From NCBI GenBank assembly GCA_964613945.1, contig CAZTJC010000002.1, positions 124,001 to 188,000 of the forward strand: a stretch of DNA of 64,000 nucleotides, in the 5' to 3' direction. Position 1 is the first letter of the stretch. The number at the start of each line of letters is the position of its first letter. Origin of the DNA: JAVVHH01 sp964613945 (GTDB lineage Bacteria; Pseudomonadota; Alphaproteobacteria; Acetobacterales; Acetobacteraceae). Below are positions 54,599-62,863 of this stretch, in pieces. The translations under genes and the position numbers were made by a program. The notes under the pieces were generated by a model that saw nothing but the letters and a program-made list of their open reading frames with translations, was not told where the DNA came from and did no database searches.

Positions 54599-55872
54599 AT
54601 ACCGAAGTCCTTGGCGGCGCCGACGCCTTCCTTGCCCGTTTCGAGGGGCTGCGCGAGCGGCTGCCGGGCGACGTGTCGGTTCGCGATGAAGCGGCGGCGC
54701 TGTTCAAGGCCGCCGGGCTGCCGACCGTGCGCGACGAAGCGTGGCGCTACACCTCGCTCCGCAGCCTGGCGTCGTCCAGCTTCGAGGAGCCACTGACCGC
54801 GGTCGGTTCTGCGCCGGACCTTGCGCCCACTTTGGACGCGCCGCGTCTAGTGACGATCGACGGCCGCTATCAGCCGGAGCTGTCGAGCCCGCCGGACACT
54901 GTCACGCTTGCGACGTTCGCCGACAACCCGGTGTTTGGCCACAAGCCTGACGCCAAGCAGCCGATGGTCGCGCTGAACACGATGATGGCCGATGACGGCA
55001 TCCGTCTGCATGTTGCCGCCGGCGTCGATGCAGGCACGATCGTGCTGCTGTCGATCGGCGTCGACAATCACCGTCCCGTCGCGTTCCACCCGCGTCATCG
55101 GATCGAACTCGAAGCTGGTGCCAAGCTGACGATCGTTGAGGTCGCTCGCGGCGAGGGCACGTACCTGCATAACGCCGTGCACGAGATTGTCGTGGGTACC
55201 GGAGCGACGCTGGCGCACGTTCGCCTGCAGGAAGAATCGGCCGAGGCATTTCACGTCCAGACCGGCTTCGCCGAGATTGCCGAGGCTGGCACTTACGATG
55301 CGTTCGTGCTGACGCTCGGGGGCCGTCTGTCGCGCACCGAGATCCATGCGCGCCTCACCGGCCCGACAGCAGCGGTGCACCTTAACGGCGCCCAGTTGCT
55401 CGGTGGCGATCAGCATGGCGACATCACCACCGTGGTCGCGCATGACGCCCCGAACTGCGCCTCGCGCCAGACCATCAAGAACGTTCTGTCGGACCGCTCG
55501 CGCGGTGTGTTCCAGGGCCGCATCGAAGTGGCGCGCATCGCGCAGAAGACCGACGGCTACCAGATGAACCAGGCGCTGCTGCTGAGCCCCGGCGCCGAGA
55601 TCGACTGCAAGCCGCAACTCGAGATCTATGCCGACGACGTCAAATGCAGCCATGGCGCTACCGTTGGCGAACTCGATGCCGACCAGCTGTTCTTCCTGCG
55701 TTCACGCGGGATTCCGCTTGAACAGGCACGGTCGATGCTGGTGCGTGCCTTTCTGGCCGAAGCGTTGGACCCCATCGCCCATGACGACGCCCGCGCGATG
55801 CTGGAAGCCGCCGTCGAGGGATGGTGGGCTCGGCGCGAGACGGCAGCGCCTCTACCGAAGCAGGTGTCATGA
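54595..55872 (+). CDS. sufD: Fe-S cluster assembly protein SufD
   Basis: A 425-aa SufB paralogue. DEAWRYTSLRSLASSS near the start, a central beta-helix (THLHNAVHEIVVG-like, GGDQHGDITTVVAHDAPNC), and the C-terminal KCSHGATVGELDADQLFFLRSRGIP, which holds the conserved histidine. Overlaps sufS by ATGA. Confidence 0.95.
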   Translation: MNTEVLGGADAFLARFEGLRERLPGDVSVRDEAAALFKAAGLPTVRDEAWRYTSLRSLASSSFEEPLTAVGSAPDLAPTLDAPRLVTIDGRYQPELSSPPDTVTLATFADNPVFGHKPDAKQPMVALNTMMADDGIRLHVAAGVDAGTIVLLSIGVDNHRPVAFHPRHRIELEAGAKLTIVEVARGEGTYLHNAVHEIVVGTGATLAHVRLQEESAEAFHVQTGFAEIAEAGTYDAFVLTLGGRLSRTEIHARLTGPTAAVHLNGAQLLGGDQHGDITTVVAHDAPNCASRQTIKNVLSDRSRGVFQGRIEVARIAQKTDGYQMNQALLLSPGAEIDCKPQLEIYADDVKCSHGATVGELDADQLFFLRSRGIPLEQARSMLVRAFLAEALDPIAHDDARAMLEAAVEGWWARRETAAPLPKQVS

Positions 55873-57110
55873 ACTCGATCTCGCGTCCCACCTTCGACCT
55901 CGACCGTATCCGCGCCGACTTCCCGATCCTCGGGCAGACGGTACATGGCAAGCCGTTCGTGTTCCTCGACAGCGCCGCCTCCGCGCAGAAGCCGCGCCAG
56001 GTGATCGGCGCGATGGTCGAGGTGATGGAAACGCAATACGCAAACGTCCATCGCGGCATCCACTGGATGAGCGAGCGCACGACCGAGGCCTATGAAGGTG
56101 TCCGCACCAAGGTCGCCAAGCTGCTCAATGCGCCGGATGCCCGCGAGATTGTATTCGCGAAGAACTCGACCGAGCTGATTAATCTCGTGGCGCACTGCTA
56201 TGGCCGTGGCGTCATGCGACCCGGCGAAGCCGTCATCGTCTCGGAGATGGAGCATCACGCCAATCTCGTGCCGTGGCAGATGTTGCGGGACCAACATGGC
56301 ATCGAGCTGCGCGTCGCGCCGATCACCGATAACGGTGAACTCGACATGCCGGCATTCGAGCGTTTGCTCGAGGACGGCAAGGTCGGGCTGGTGGCGGTCA
56401 CGCACATGAGTAATGTGCTTGGTACTGTCACGCCGGCGACACGCATTGCCGCAATGGCGCATGCCCATGGCGCGAAGGTGCTGTTCGACGGCAGTCAGGC
56501 CGTGGTGCATCGCCGGGTCGACGTGCAGGCGTTGGACGCGGACTTCTATGTGTTCACCGGGCATAAATTGTACGGGCCCACCGGTATCGGCGCGATGTAC
56601 GCCAAGCGCGAGTTGCTTGAGCGGATGCCGCCCTTCATGGGCGGTGGTGACATGATCGGCAGCGTCAGCTTCGAGCACAGCACATGGGCCGAGATCCCTC
56701 ACAAGTTCGAGGCCGGGACACCGCCGATCATCGAGGCGATCGGGCTCGGAGTGGCGATCGATTGGGTCGAGGCGATCGGCTATGACGCCATCGCTGGCCA
56801 TGAGGCCGACCTGGTCGAATACACGCTGCGGCGGATGGCGGAGATCCCCGGCATCCGCGTTCTCGGCACGGCACAGGATCGTGGCGGCGTATTCAGCTTC
56901 ACGATGAAGAATGCCCATGCCCACGACATCGCGACGTTGCTCGATCGGGGTGGCATCGCCGTTCGCGCGGGCAATCACTGCGCCGAGCCGCTGATGCGCC
57001 GCCTCGGCGTCGACAGCACGGCACGCGCCAGCGTCGGGATTTACACCTCGACCGAGGAAATCGATGTTCTGGCGAACGCACTCGTCCGGGTCGGGGAGTT
57101 CTTCGCGTAA
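55869..57110 (+). CDS. sufS: cysteine desulfurase SufS
   Basis: A 413-aa PLP enzyme (group II) from ATG 55869. VFLDSAASAQKPRQVI, the PLP lysine in FTGHKLYGPTGIGAMY and the active cysteine in RAGNHCAEPLM are intact. It supplies sulfur to SufU/SufBCD. Its last base is the first base of the sufU ATG. Confidence 0.96.
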   Translation: MNSISRPTFDLDRIRADFPILGQTVHGKPFVFLDSAASAQKPRQVIGAMVEVMETQYANVHRGIHWMSERTTEAYEGVRTKVAKLLNAPDAREIVFAKNSTELINLVAHCYGRGVMRPGEAVIVSEMEHHANLVPWQMLRDQHGIELRVAPITDNGELDMPAFERLLEDGKVGLVAVTHMSNVLGTVTPATRIAAMAHAHGAKVLFDGSQAVVHRRVDVQALDADFYVFTGHKLYGPTGIGAMYAKRELLERMPPFMGGGDMIGSVSFEHSTWAEIPHKFEAGTPPIIEAIGLGVAIDWVEAIGYDAIAGHEADLVEYTLRRMAEIPGIRVLGTAQDRGGVFSFTMKNAHAHDIATLLDRGGIAVRAGNHCAEPLMRRLGVDSTARASVGIYTSTEEIDVLANALVRVGEFFA

Positions 57111-57556
57111 TGTTCGATGACGTCCGCGCGCTCTACAGCGATGCCATCCGGCAGCACGGGCGGCATCCCGTGCATGCTGGGCGGCTTCCTGACGCGGATG
57201 GCTCGGCCAAAGGCGACAATCCGATGTGCGGCGACCGCGTGACGGTCTTCATTCGGCGTGCAGGGGCCATTATTTCCCAGGCGTCGTTCGAGGCGCGCGG
57301 ATGCGAGATCAGCCTGGCGAGTGCTGACCTGATGTGTGACGCCGTGGCTGGACAAGCTTTGGAACGCGTCCGCGGTCTTGCGGGCGAAGTGGAGACGATG
57401 GCGCGGACTGGTCAATGTGACGTCTGCGATGCGGTAATGACCCGGCTGCAACCGCTTGCGGCAGTGCATGATTTTCCATCGCGGGTGAAGTGCGTGACTC
57501 TGCCATGGCGCGCGTTGATCGCGGCGATGGATGGCAGCGAGGAGATGGCTCAATGA
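57110..57556 (+). CDS. sufU: SufU-type iron-sulfur scaffold / sulfur-transfer protein
   Basis: A 148-aa NifU-like protein with three expected cysteines (NPMCGD, ARGCEISLAS, RVKCVTLPW), the SufU layout. SufU is best known from Gram-positives as the zinc-dependent sulfur acceptor for SufS. No sufE is in this operon, so it may take that role here. Confidence 0.88.
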   Translation: MFDDVRALYSDAIRQHGRHPVHAGRLPDADGSAKGDNPMCGDRVTVFIRRAGAIISQASFEARGCEISLASADLMCDAVAGQALERVRGLAGEVETMARTGQCDVCDAVMTRLQPLAAVHDFPSRVKCVTLPWRALIAAMDGSEEMAQ

Positions 57557-57906
57557 GTGACACAACAGTCGAGAGTTGGACGCCGGACGGAACGCCCGGC
57601 GGCAAACCGGACGAGGATGCGATCGTGACCGCGATCTGCACCGTTTACGACCCGGAGATTCCGGTCAACATTTACGAACTCGGGCTGATCTACGCCGTCG
57701 AGATCGATGATGCCAATGCGGTCAAGGTCGAGATGACACTGACAGCGCCGGGTTGCCCGAGTGCACAGGAGTTACCGATCATGGTGCGTGAGGCGATCAT
57801 GACCGTGCCATACGTTTCGGGGTGCACGGTCGACACAGTGTGGGATCCGCCGTGGGATCCGAGCCGGATGTCCGAAGACGCCCGCCTCAGCCTGAACATG
57901 TTTTGA
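57553..57906 (+). CDS. sufT: SufT / MIP18-family (DUF59) protein
   Basis: A 117-aa protein from ATG 57553 (ATGA overlap). The DUF59 core is AICTVYDPEIPVNIYELGLI, TLTAPGCPSAQELP with the family cysteine, and VWDPPWDPSRMSEDARL. SufT assists Fe-S protein maturation, a role shown in Staphylococcus. Confidence 0.92.
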   Translation: MSDTTVESWTPDGTPGGKPDEDAIVTAICTVYDPEIPVNIYELGLIYAVEIDDANAVKVEMTLTAPGCPSAQELPIMVREAIMTVPYVSGCTVDTVWDPPWDPSRMSEDARLSLNMF

Positions 57907-57913
57907 AGGAAGC

Positions 57914-58285
57914 ATGATGTCCGACATCGCTGCGCCTACCCGCAAGCCCCGCGTCTTGCCACCATTGATGAGCCTCACCGATGCCGCAGCCAACAGGCTC
58001 CGCTCGCTCTATGAGAATGGCCAACAGGGCATGCTGCTGCGCATCAGTGTGAACACCAAGGGTTGTTCGGGCATGTCGTACACGATGGACTGGGTGCCTG
58101 GCCCGGGGCCTGGGGACGAGATTGTCGTGAGCCAGGGATTGACCGTGCTCGTGGATCGAAAGGCCAGCTTGTTCCTGATCGGAACGCAGATGGACTACGA
58201 GACAAAGGCGCTGACCAGCGGGTTCACCTTCGTAAATCCAAATGAGAAAGGTCGATGCGGCTGTGGCGAGAGTTTCCACGTCTAA
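57914..58285 (+). CDS. sufA: HesB/IscA-family A-type carrier (SufA)
   Basis: A 123-aa carrier with three conserved cysteines in KGCSGMSY and GRCGCGESFHV. It passes clusters to client enzymes. ATG 57914 or 57917 may start. Last gene of the suf operon; no intrinsic terminator follows. Confidence 0.93.
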   Translation: MMSDIAAPTRKPRVLPPLMSLTDAAANRLRSLYENGQQGMLLRISVNTKGCSGMSYTMDWVPGPGPGDEIVVSQGLTVLVDRKASLFLIGTQMDYETKALTSGFTFVNPNEKGRCGCGESFHV

Positions 58286-58294
58286 TTCTTGCTA
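58281..58294 (+). promoter_or_regulatory. shared element, copy 1 (TCTAATTCTTGCTA)
   Basis: Lies at the end of sufA, about 145 bp before the 58440 regulator. The 10-mer ATTCTTGCTA recurs at 61355-61364 in the leader of the repeat-protein gene, with similar flanks. A regulatory site shared by the regulator and its putative targets is one explanation. Confidence 0.35.
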
Positions 58295-58439
58295 ATAATG
58301 GTGCAGTAAGAGCACAAAAGAAGCTTTGTCGTTTTAGTTGCGACGTATCCATGTTTTCACGTCAGGGTTGTAGGTTTGATGTGTCGCATGGTAGTAGTTT
58401 GATCTGACTAAATAACTCTCAGGTCCTGGACGAGACCGC

Positions 58440-60119
58440 GTGGAAGGCATTTCAGCTCGAGGTGAGAATACCACTCCAGCGACGATCCAGCTTTGCCTGA
58501 TCGGACCGCTTCGCGCGCTGACGCCCGATAACACGGATGTTTTGCCGTCTTTGCGCAAGGCACGTGCCATCCTCGTCGTTCTCGCCTTGTCCGATGGACA
58601 GACCGCGACCCGGCGATGGCTTGCCAATCTTCTCTGGAGCCGAAACGACACCGTGCAAGGCCTGGCCCGGCTCCGTGACACCCTCAGCACGCTTCGCCTG
58701 GGTTTGCGCGATGCCGTAGGCGACGCGGACATCATCCAGGTCACGCCCGACCGGGTTACCTTGCGACCAGGGGCAGTCAGGGTCGATTTCTCCGCGGCCA
58801 CTCTCGACGGACAAGCCTCGTTACAAGCCGACGGAGATGTCGCTGCCGATCTCGACGGCATCGACCCGGCGCTCGATGAATGGCTGCTGCTATTGCGTCG
58901 CCGCTACCGATCGAGACTCCACGAAACGGCTCTCGCGCCAGCCCGCGCCAAGGTGGCGATCAGGCGGGGTGTCGTGATTGGCGTAACGGCTCTGCATGCT
59001 GTGGGAGCGGATAGCGAACTCGCTTCCGCAGTGGCTGAGGAACTTGCAACCTCGTTGGGCCGCATCAGAGGGGTCAGCATCGTTTCGCGCGTGAGGTCGC
59101 CATCGTCCGGCGTGAGCGAAACCGAACTGGATTTCAGCGTCGAGGGATCGCTGCAACGCGTCGGCGAGCGCGTCCGGGTTGCGGTGCGCTTGGTCGAGAT
59201 GCCGTCCGGCGTCGTCTGCTGGTCGTCGCATTTCGACTACGAACACGACGACGTTTTTCACATCCAGCAGGACGTTGCCGCCCTGGTGGCCGCCGGGCTG
59301 GAGCCGGAGATGCCGACCATTGCCGCCGAACGCATGCGTCGGAACGGCGATGTCGACGAAGGCGCCTATGTGCTGCTGCTGCGAGCGATTTCGCTGATCC
59401 ACTTGCTGGATCGCCGATCGTTCAACGAGGCCGGCGCGTTGCTGAGCCGCGTCATCGAACTCGAGCCGGATTACAGCACCGCCTATAGCTGGTTGGCGCT
59501 CTGGCATGTGTTCCTGGTGGGACAAGGCTGGGCTCGCGACCCGCGCGCGAGCATCACCCGTGCTGGCGAGGTCGCCGAACATGCCGTGATGCTCGACCCC
59601 AACGATGCCCGCGGGCTGACGATCGCCGGCCATGTGCGGGCGTTCCTACACCGGCGGCTGGACGAGGCATTGCCGCTGCACGAGCGGGCACTCGCCATCA
59701 ATCCGAGCCTGCCACTGGCCTGGCACCTGAGCGGGGTTGCCCAAGCCTACAAGGGCAATCTGGACGAGGCGCGGCGGCGGATCGAGCATTGTCGCCGTCT
59801 GGCGCCACGCGATCCGCACAGCTTCTTTGCCGACGGTGCCGCGATCATCGTGGCGTTGCTGAGCGGCCAACATGAGGCCGCAGCCGAGATCGGGCGCAAG
59901 GTGACGCAGCTACATCCGCGCTTTTCGGCGGCCTATAAGCCCTATCTGGCCGCCCTCGGTCATCTCGGCGAGCAGCGTGAAGCTGGCGTCGTGCATCGCC
60001 GCTTGCTGCAACTCGAGCCTGATTTCAGCCTCCGGAGTTTCCGCGCCACCGCTCCGTTCGCACGCCGTGAAGACCTGGAGCACTACAGCGCTGGGCTCAA
60101 TCTGGCCGGAGTTGTCTGA
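58440..60119 (+). CDS. SARP-like regulator without BTAD, TolB-like and TPR regions
   Basis: A 559-aa paralogue of the 33139 regulator, starting at GTG. Residues ~15-115 are a winged-helix domain (ATRRWLANLLWSRNDTVQGLARLRDTL). The TolB-like part follows almost at once (~165-300: ITALHAV-type strand, SVEGSLQRVGERVRVAVRL, DDVFHIQQDVAAL). TPR-like text fills the rest (LDPNDARGLTIAGHVRAFL, AINPSLPLAWHLSGVAQAY). Compared with the paralogue, about 100 residues covering the BTAD region are missing. No membrane helix. It converges on, and overlaps by 23 bp, the DUF6065-like gene. Confidence 0.82.
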   Translation: MEGISARGENTTPATIQLCLIGPLRALTPDNTDVLPSLRKARAILVVLALSDGQTATRRWLANLLWSRNDTVQGLARLRDTLSTLRLGLRDAVGDADIIQVTPDRVTLRPGAVRVDFSAATLDGQASLQADGDVAADLDGIDPALDEWLLLLRRRYRSRLHETALAPARAKVAIRRGVVIGVTALHAVGADSELASAVAEELATSLGRIRGVSIVSRVRSPSSGVSETELDFSVEGSLQRVGERVRVAVRLVEMPSGVVCWSSHFDYEHDDVFHIQQDVAALVAAGLEPEMPTIAAERMRRNGDVDEGAYVLLLRAISLIHLLDRRSFNEAGALLSRVIELEPDYSTAYSWLALWHVFLVGQGWARDPRASITRAGEVAEHAVMLDPNDARGLTIAGHVRAFLHRRLDEALPLHERALAINPSLPLAWHLSGVAQAYKGNLDEARRRIEHCRRLAPRDPHSFFADGAAIIVALLSGQHEAAAEIGRKVTQLHPRFSAAYKPYLAALGHLGEQREAGVVHRRLLQLEPDFSLRSFRATAPFARREDLEHYSAGLNLAGVV

Positions 60120-60879
60120 CCGCCGGCGGATCGGCACGACGGCGCCGACGGACTTCGGTGGCATCATGTCCCAACGGACGCGCCGCCGCGTCGCCGGAAC
60201 GCACCGCCGTTCGGGCATAAGCGTCCCAATCTTCCGGAGCTAGACCGTCGAGCCCGACGCTGCAGGTGAAATCGTTGAGTTGATCGTCGGAATAGGTGGA
60301 ACGATGCAACGGTTGCGCCTGGAACAACGGATAGTCGGCGTCGAAGGTGACCGGGGTATCGGTTCGGGTCAGCCGCACGTTGGTGAATAGCGGGCCGAAC
60401 CAGCGGTCGGTCTCGACGATTCCTTCGAACAGATCGTATCCCGGGCGTGGGAGGTTCGCCGCCGGTCGCAGCAGCATGCTCCAGTCTGGAGCCGTTCGCG
60501 CAAGCAGGCCGGACCAGACCTGAACCACCCCCGGCTCCGGCAACGCGGCGAGAAACGGCGGGGCGTAGCCACGAACGGCTTCGGGCGCGGCATCGTCGAA
60601 GGCGTCCGATAATCCAGGAAACTGCGCGCGGCCGAGCGTGAACCAGTCCTGCGCGCCGTCGAACGTCCAGGCAATCTGCTCACCTGTCCAAAGCAGACTG
60701 AAGCTCATGGGCGGGAACACGTAGTAGCCGAAGGCTGACGCGGTGGTGACGGCCTCGCAGAAGCGAAAAGCGCGCGTCGGCAACAATCCACCAGCGGAGC
60801 GGTCGGCCCGTAGCGGCGGGCGGGCGGTGCCGATCAGCTGGTGAAAGCGAACCAGTGGCTGGGACAAAGGCTCGGTCAT
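60097..60879 (-). CDS. DUF6065-like protein
   Basis: About 260 aa from ATG 60879. The blocks RADRSAGGLLPTRAFRFCEA, YYVFPPMSFSLLWTGEQIAW, PEPGVVQVWSGLLARTAPDW and ETDRWFGPLFTNVRLTRTD match my recollection of proteins labelled DUF6065. It is soluble, rich in aromatics and of unknown function. It is second in a probable two-gene unit behind the tandem-repeat gene, from which two hairpins separate it. The C-terminal ~25 residues are Arg-rich and overlap the regulator's 3' end. Confidence 0.7.
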   Translation of the reverse strand: MTEPLSQPLVRFHQLIGTARPPLRADRSAGGLLPTRAFRFCEAVTTASAFGYYVFPPMSFSLLWTGEQIAWTFDGAQDWFTLGRAQFPGLSDAFDDAAPEAVRGYAPPFLAALPEPGVVQVWSGLLARTAPDWSMLLRPAANLPRPGYDLFEGIVETDRWFGPLFTNVRLTRTDTPVTFDADYPLFQAQPLHRSTYSDDQLNDFTCSVGLDGLAPEDWDAYARTAVRSGDAAARPLGHDATEVRRRRRADPPAVRQLRPD

Positions 60880-60916
60880 CGACGCTAGGGCTCCACCGAC
60901 ATTGCACACCAGCGTA

Positions 60917-60951
60917 GTCGCTTGCCGGCTGGTTCACACCCGGCAAGCGAC
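60917..60951 (-). repeat. 12-bp perfect hairpin between repeat gene and DUF6065-like gene
   Basis: GTCGCTTGCCGG (60917-60928) pairs perfectly with CCGGCAAGCGAC (60940-60951) over an 11-nt loop. No T-run follows in either direction, so an attenuator, mRNA-processing site or stabilising hairpin is more likely than a full terminator. Confidence 0.6.
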
Positions 60952-60960
60952 ACTTTGGTC

Positions 60961-60988
60961 ACCGACTGATCTGTTCAGATCAGCCGGT
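60961..60988 (-). repeat. second long hairpin between repeat gene and DUF6065-like gene
   Basis: ACCGACTGATCTG (60961-60973) and CAGATCAGCCGGT (60976-60988). The one imperfect pair is A-C on the plus strand but a G-U wobble in the minus-strand RNA, so pairing is complete only in the transcript of the repeat gene. It starts 11 bp after that gene's stop. Confidence 0.6.
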
Positions 60989-60999
60989 CGACAAAAATC

Positions 61000-61320
61000 C
61001 TAGCGGAACAGCTTGCCCTGACCGCCCAGACGAACCTTGCCGGCATCGGTGATCGACGCCTGGCGGAATACCGGGCCCTGCCCACCAAGGCGAACACGAC
61101 CGGCGTCGGCGATCGACGCTAGACGAAACGCCGGACCCTGGCCGCCCAAACGAACCTTGCCGCCATCGGCGATCGCGGGGTTGCGAAACACCGGCCCTTG
61201 GCCGCCGAGCACCACGTGGCCGGCATCCTTGATCATGGCCTGGTTGGCCAGCGCTGGTAGGCGGAACGCAACAGTAGCGTCAAAACCGACCGAAATACCA
61301 TTCTGGGTTGCATCGACCAT
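61000..61320 (-). CDS. small tandem-repeat protein (four 20-residue units)
   Basis: A 106-aa protein, unknown to me. After ~22 residues the chain consists of units of 20 residues with consensus xxSIADAGKVRLGGQGPVFR; the first unit is divergent (AMIKDAGHVVLGGQGPVFR) and the last ends GGQGKLFR. The DNA has a 60-bp period, but third positions differ between units, pointing to selection on the protein. No signal peptide, no cysteine, basic overall. It could be a small beta-solenoid or a multi-core peptide precursor cut after each FR. It heads a unit with the DUF6065-like gene and is divergent from an MFS gene. AAAAGG lies before the ATG. Confidence 0.72.
   Translation of the reverse strand: MVDATQNGISVGFDATVAFRLPALANQAMIKDAGHVVLGGQGPVFRNPAIADGGKVRLGGQGPAFRLASIADAGRVRLGGQGPVFRQASITDAGKVRLGGQGKLFR
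61001..61240 (-). repeat. 60-bp tandem repeats (about four units)
   Basis: Units begin near 61001, 61061, 61121 and 61181 on the plus strand. They encode the 20-residue repeats of the small protein. Divergence lies mainly at synonymous sites (for instance GGCGGTCAG, GGTGGGCAG and GGCGGCCAG for Gly-Gly-Gln), so the array is not a recent duplication. Confidence 0.85.
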
Positions 61321-61349
61321 GGAATCTAACCTTTTCTGAAGTGGATCAA

Positions 61350-61364
61350 TCTAAATTCTTGCTA
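61350..61364 (-). promoter_or_regulatory. shared element, copy 2 (TCTAAATTCTTGCTA)
   Basis: Located 30 bp upstream of the repeat-protein start, in the 118-bp divergent promoter region. It differs from the copy at 58281 by one inserted A. In this AT-poor genome an identical 10-mer in two control regions of the same cluster is unexpected. Confidence 0.35.
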
Positions 61365-61438
61365 GGCTAACAACCGCAGATTGCCTTTGTGTTCGCTTTA
61401 AGTCCACTGTTTGTTCTCATCCGTGGAAAATATTCTTC

Positions 61439-62518
61439 ATGCCCGCTCGTATGCTGCCTCGCACCTCCGCCCGATCGCTGCTGCTGGCCCTGCTCGCTCT
61501 CAACGGCGTCACGGTATCCACCCTGTATTGGGCGCAAGCCGTGGCATCCGCCGTGAGGCTGGAGTTCGGACCTTCGGTATGGGCGAGCCTGATGCCGAGT
61601 GCGACCTTGGCGGGCTACGCCATCGGTGTCGCGTTGCTCGCTGGCCTGGCTCGCGACCTCACCACTGCAAATGGCCTCGGTCTTCATGCGCTGCTGCTCG
61701 GGGTTGGACTCGGCACGGCTGCGGTCGCGCCGGCCGTCCCGTTGATCGCGCTTGATTGCGTGTTGATCGGTATCGGTTGCTCGCTGACGCAGCGGCTGCT
61801 GGCCTGTGCCACCAGCGCCGTCTCCTCCCGTGCTCGGGGGCCAGTGATCGGCGGCGTCATCGCCAGCGGCCTGCTCGGGATCGTTGCCGCACGCGCCCTT
61901 GTTCCCGTCGCATCGGCTGCCGTCGGATGGCGGACCATGTTCATGCTGGACGCCGGCTTGATCTGCACATGCGGCATCGTCGCGGCGATTGCGGCATTGC
62001 GGGTCGATCGCCATAACTGGGAAAGCGACGCGGCGCCGCTCCCGAGCTGCTGGACATTGTGGCATCGCGAGCCAGTCCTGCGCCGCGCAGCGCTACAGCA
62101 AGCCGTCGTCTTCGCGTCGTTCAACCTTGGATGGGCCATCTTCCCCAGGATCGTCGCCGCCAGCCATGGGTTCACTTCGTCGCCGATGGGCATCATCGCG
62201 TCGCTCGGGGCCTGTGCCGCGCTTGGGGCCGGATGGGCGTGCAAGAGATATCCTGCGGCTCGCATCGCGAATGTCGGCTTGTGCTCCGTGCTGCTGGCCG
62301 GCGTTTCCGCAACGGTGGCCAGCGGGGCGGGGCCGATCCTCTACGCGGCAATGACGCTGCTCGACATGGGAACGCAAACGGCGCTGGTCGCCAACCAGGC
62401 ACGGGGCCAAGCGGCCGCGACGACGCCGGCGATGCGCGGCAGATTGGCAGCGATCGTCACGACGATCGGGTTCAGCGCCGGCGCCCTTGGCGCTGCGATC
62501 GGCAACGCCTTGCTTTAA
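61439..62518 (+). CDS. MFS-type transporter
   Basis: A 359-aa membrane protein with roughly 10-12 helices (LLLALLALNGVTVSTLYW at the start, GAAIGNALL at the end). Central text SSRARGPVIGGVIASGLLGIVAARALVPVASAAVGWRTMF is MFS motif-C-like and fits the 14/12-helix drug exporters, though the protein is rather short. It is divergent from the tandem-repeat gene and may export its product or a related compound. Confidence 0.8.
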   Translation: MPARMLPRTSARSLLLALLALNGVTVSTLYWAQAVASAVRLEFGPSVWASLMPSATLAGYAIGVALLAGLARDLTTANGLGLHALLLGVGLGTAAVAPAVPLIALDCVLIGIGCSLTQRLLACATSAVSSRARGPVIGGVIASGLLGIVAARALVPVASAAVGWRTMFMLDAGLICTCGIVAAIAALRVDRHNWESDAAPLPSCWTLWHREPVLRRAALQQAVVFASFNLGWAIFPRIVAASHGFTSSPMGIIASLGACAALGAGWACKRYPAARIANVGLCSVLLAGVSATVASGAGPILYAAMTLLDMGTQTALVANQARGQAAATTPAMRGRLAAIVTTIGFSAGALGAAIGNALL

Positions 62519-62863
62519 GCCGGCGTTAACGTCCGTCCTGCAGACTGTAGGTCACAACCGACGCATTTCCGACGCTCGGCGACGCCGGTTAGACGAGCGC
62601 GGGGACGCCCGGTTGGATACCGTCAACCATGCAGTCAGGTCAGGGGCGTGAGATGCGAGACGTATTAGCTGGAGGTATCCTGGTCACGCGAGATGCGGCC
62701 GTGCTGGTGCCCTGCCGATCCCCATACGCTCGCCGACGTCGTTTGACGCGGAGCCGCAACGGGCTTTGCGCCGTGCCACCTCCGCCGTCGAGCGCCGTGC
62801 AGCCAGGTCAGCTCGCCTCGCCGTTATTGAAATTCGGCTTTCCGTCCCTGTCGCTGCACTAGG
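62519..62863. other. 345-bp intergenic region without a convincing gene
   Basis: The stretch between the MFS gene and the last solute-binding-protein gene holds a 77-codon open frame (62629-62862, plus) whose product is Arg/Pro/Ser-rich with no domain or family look and no good ribosome site. I see no clear terminator, although two genes converge here. Confidence 0.6.

Noticed and set aside
61001..61240. CRISPR-like array
   Set aside because: The 60-bp periodic units are contiguous coding repeats without alternating unique spacers.
62629..62862. 77-codon plus-strand ORF
   Set aside because: Low-complexity Arg/Ser/Pro product without ribosome site or family resemblance.
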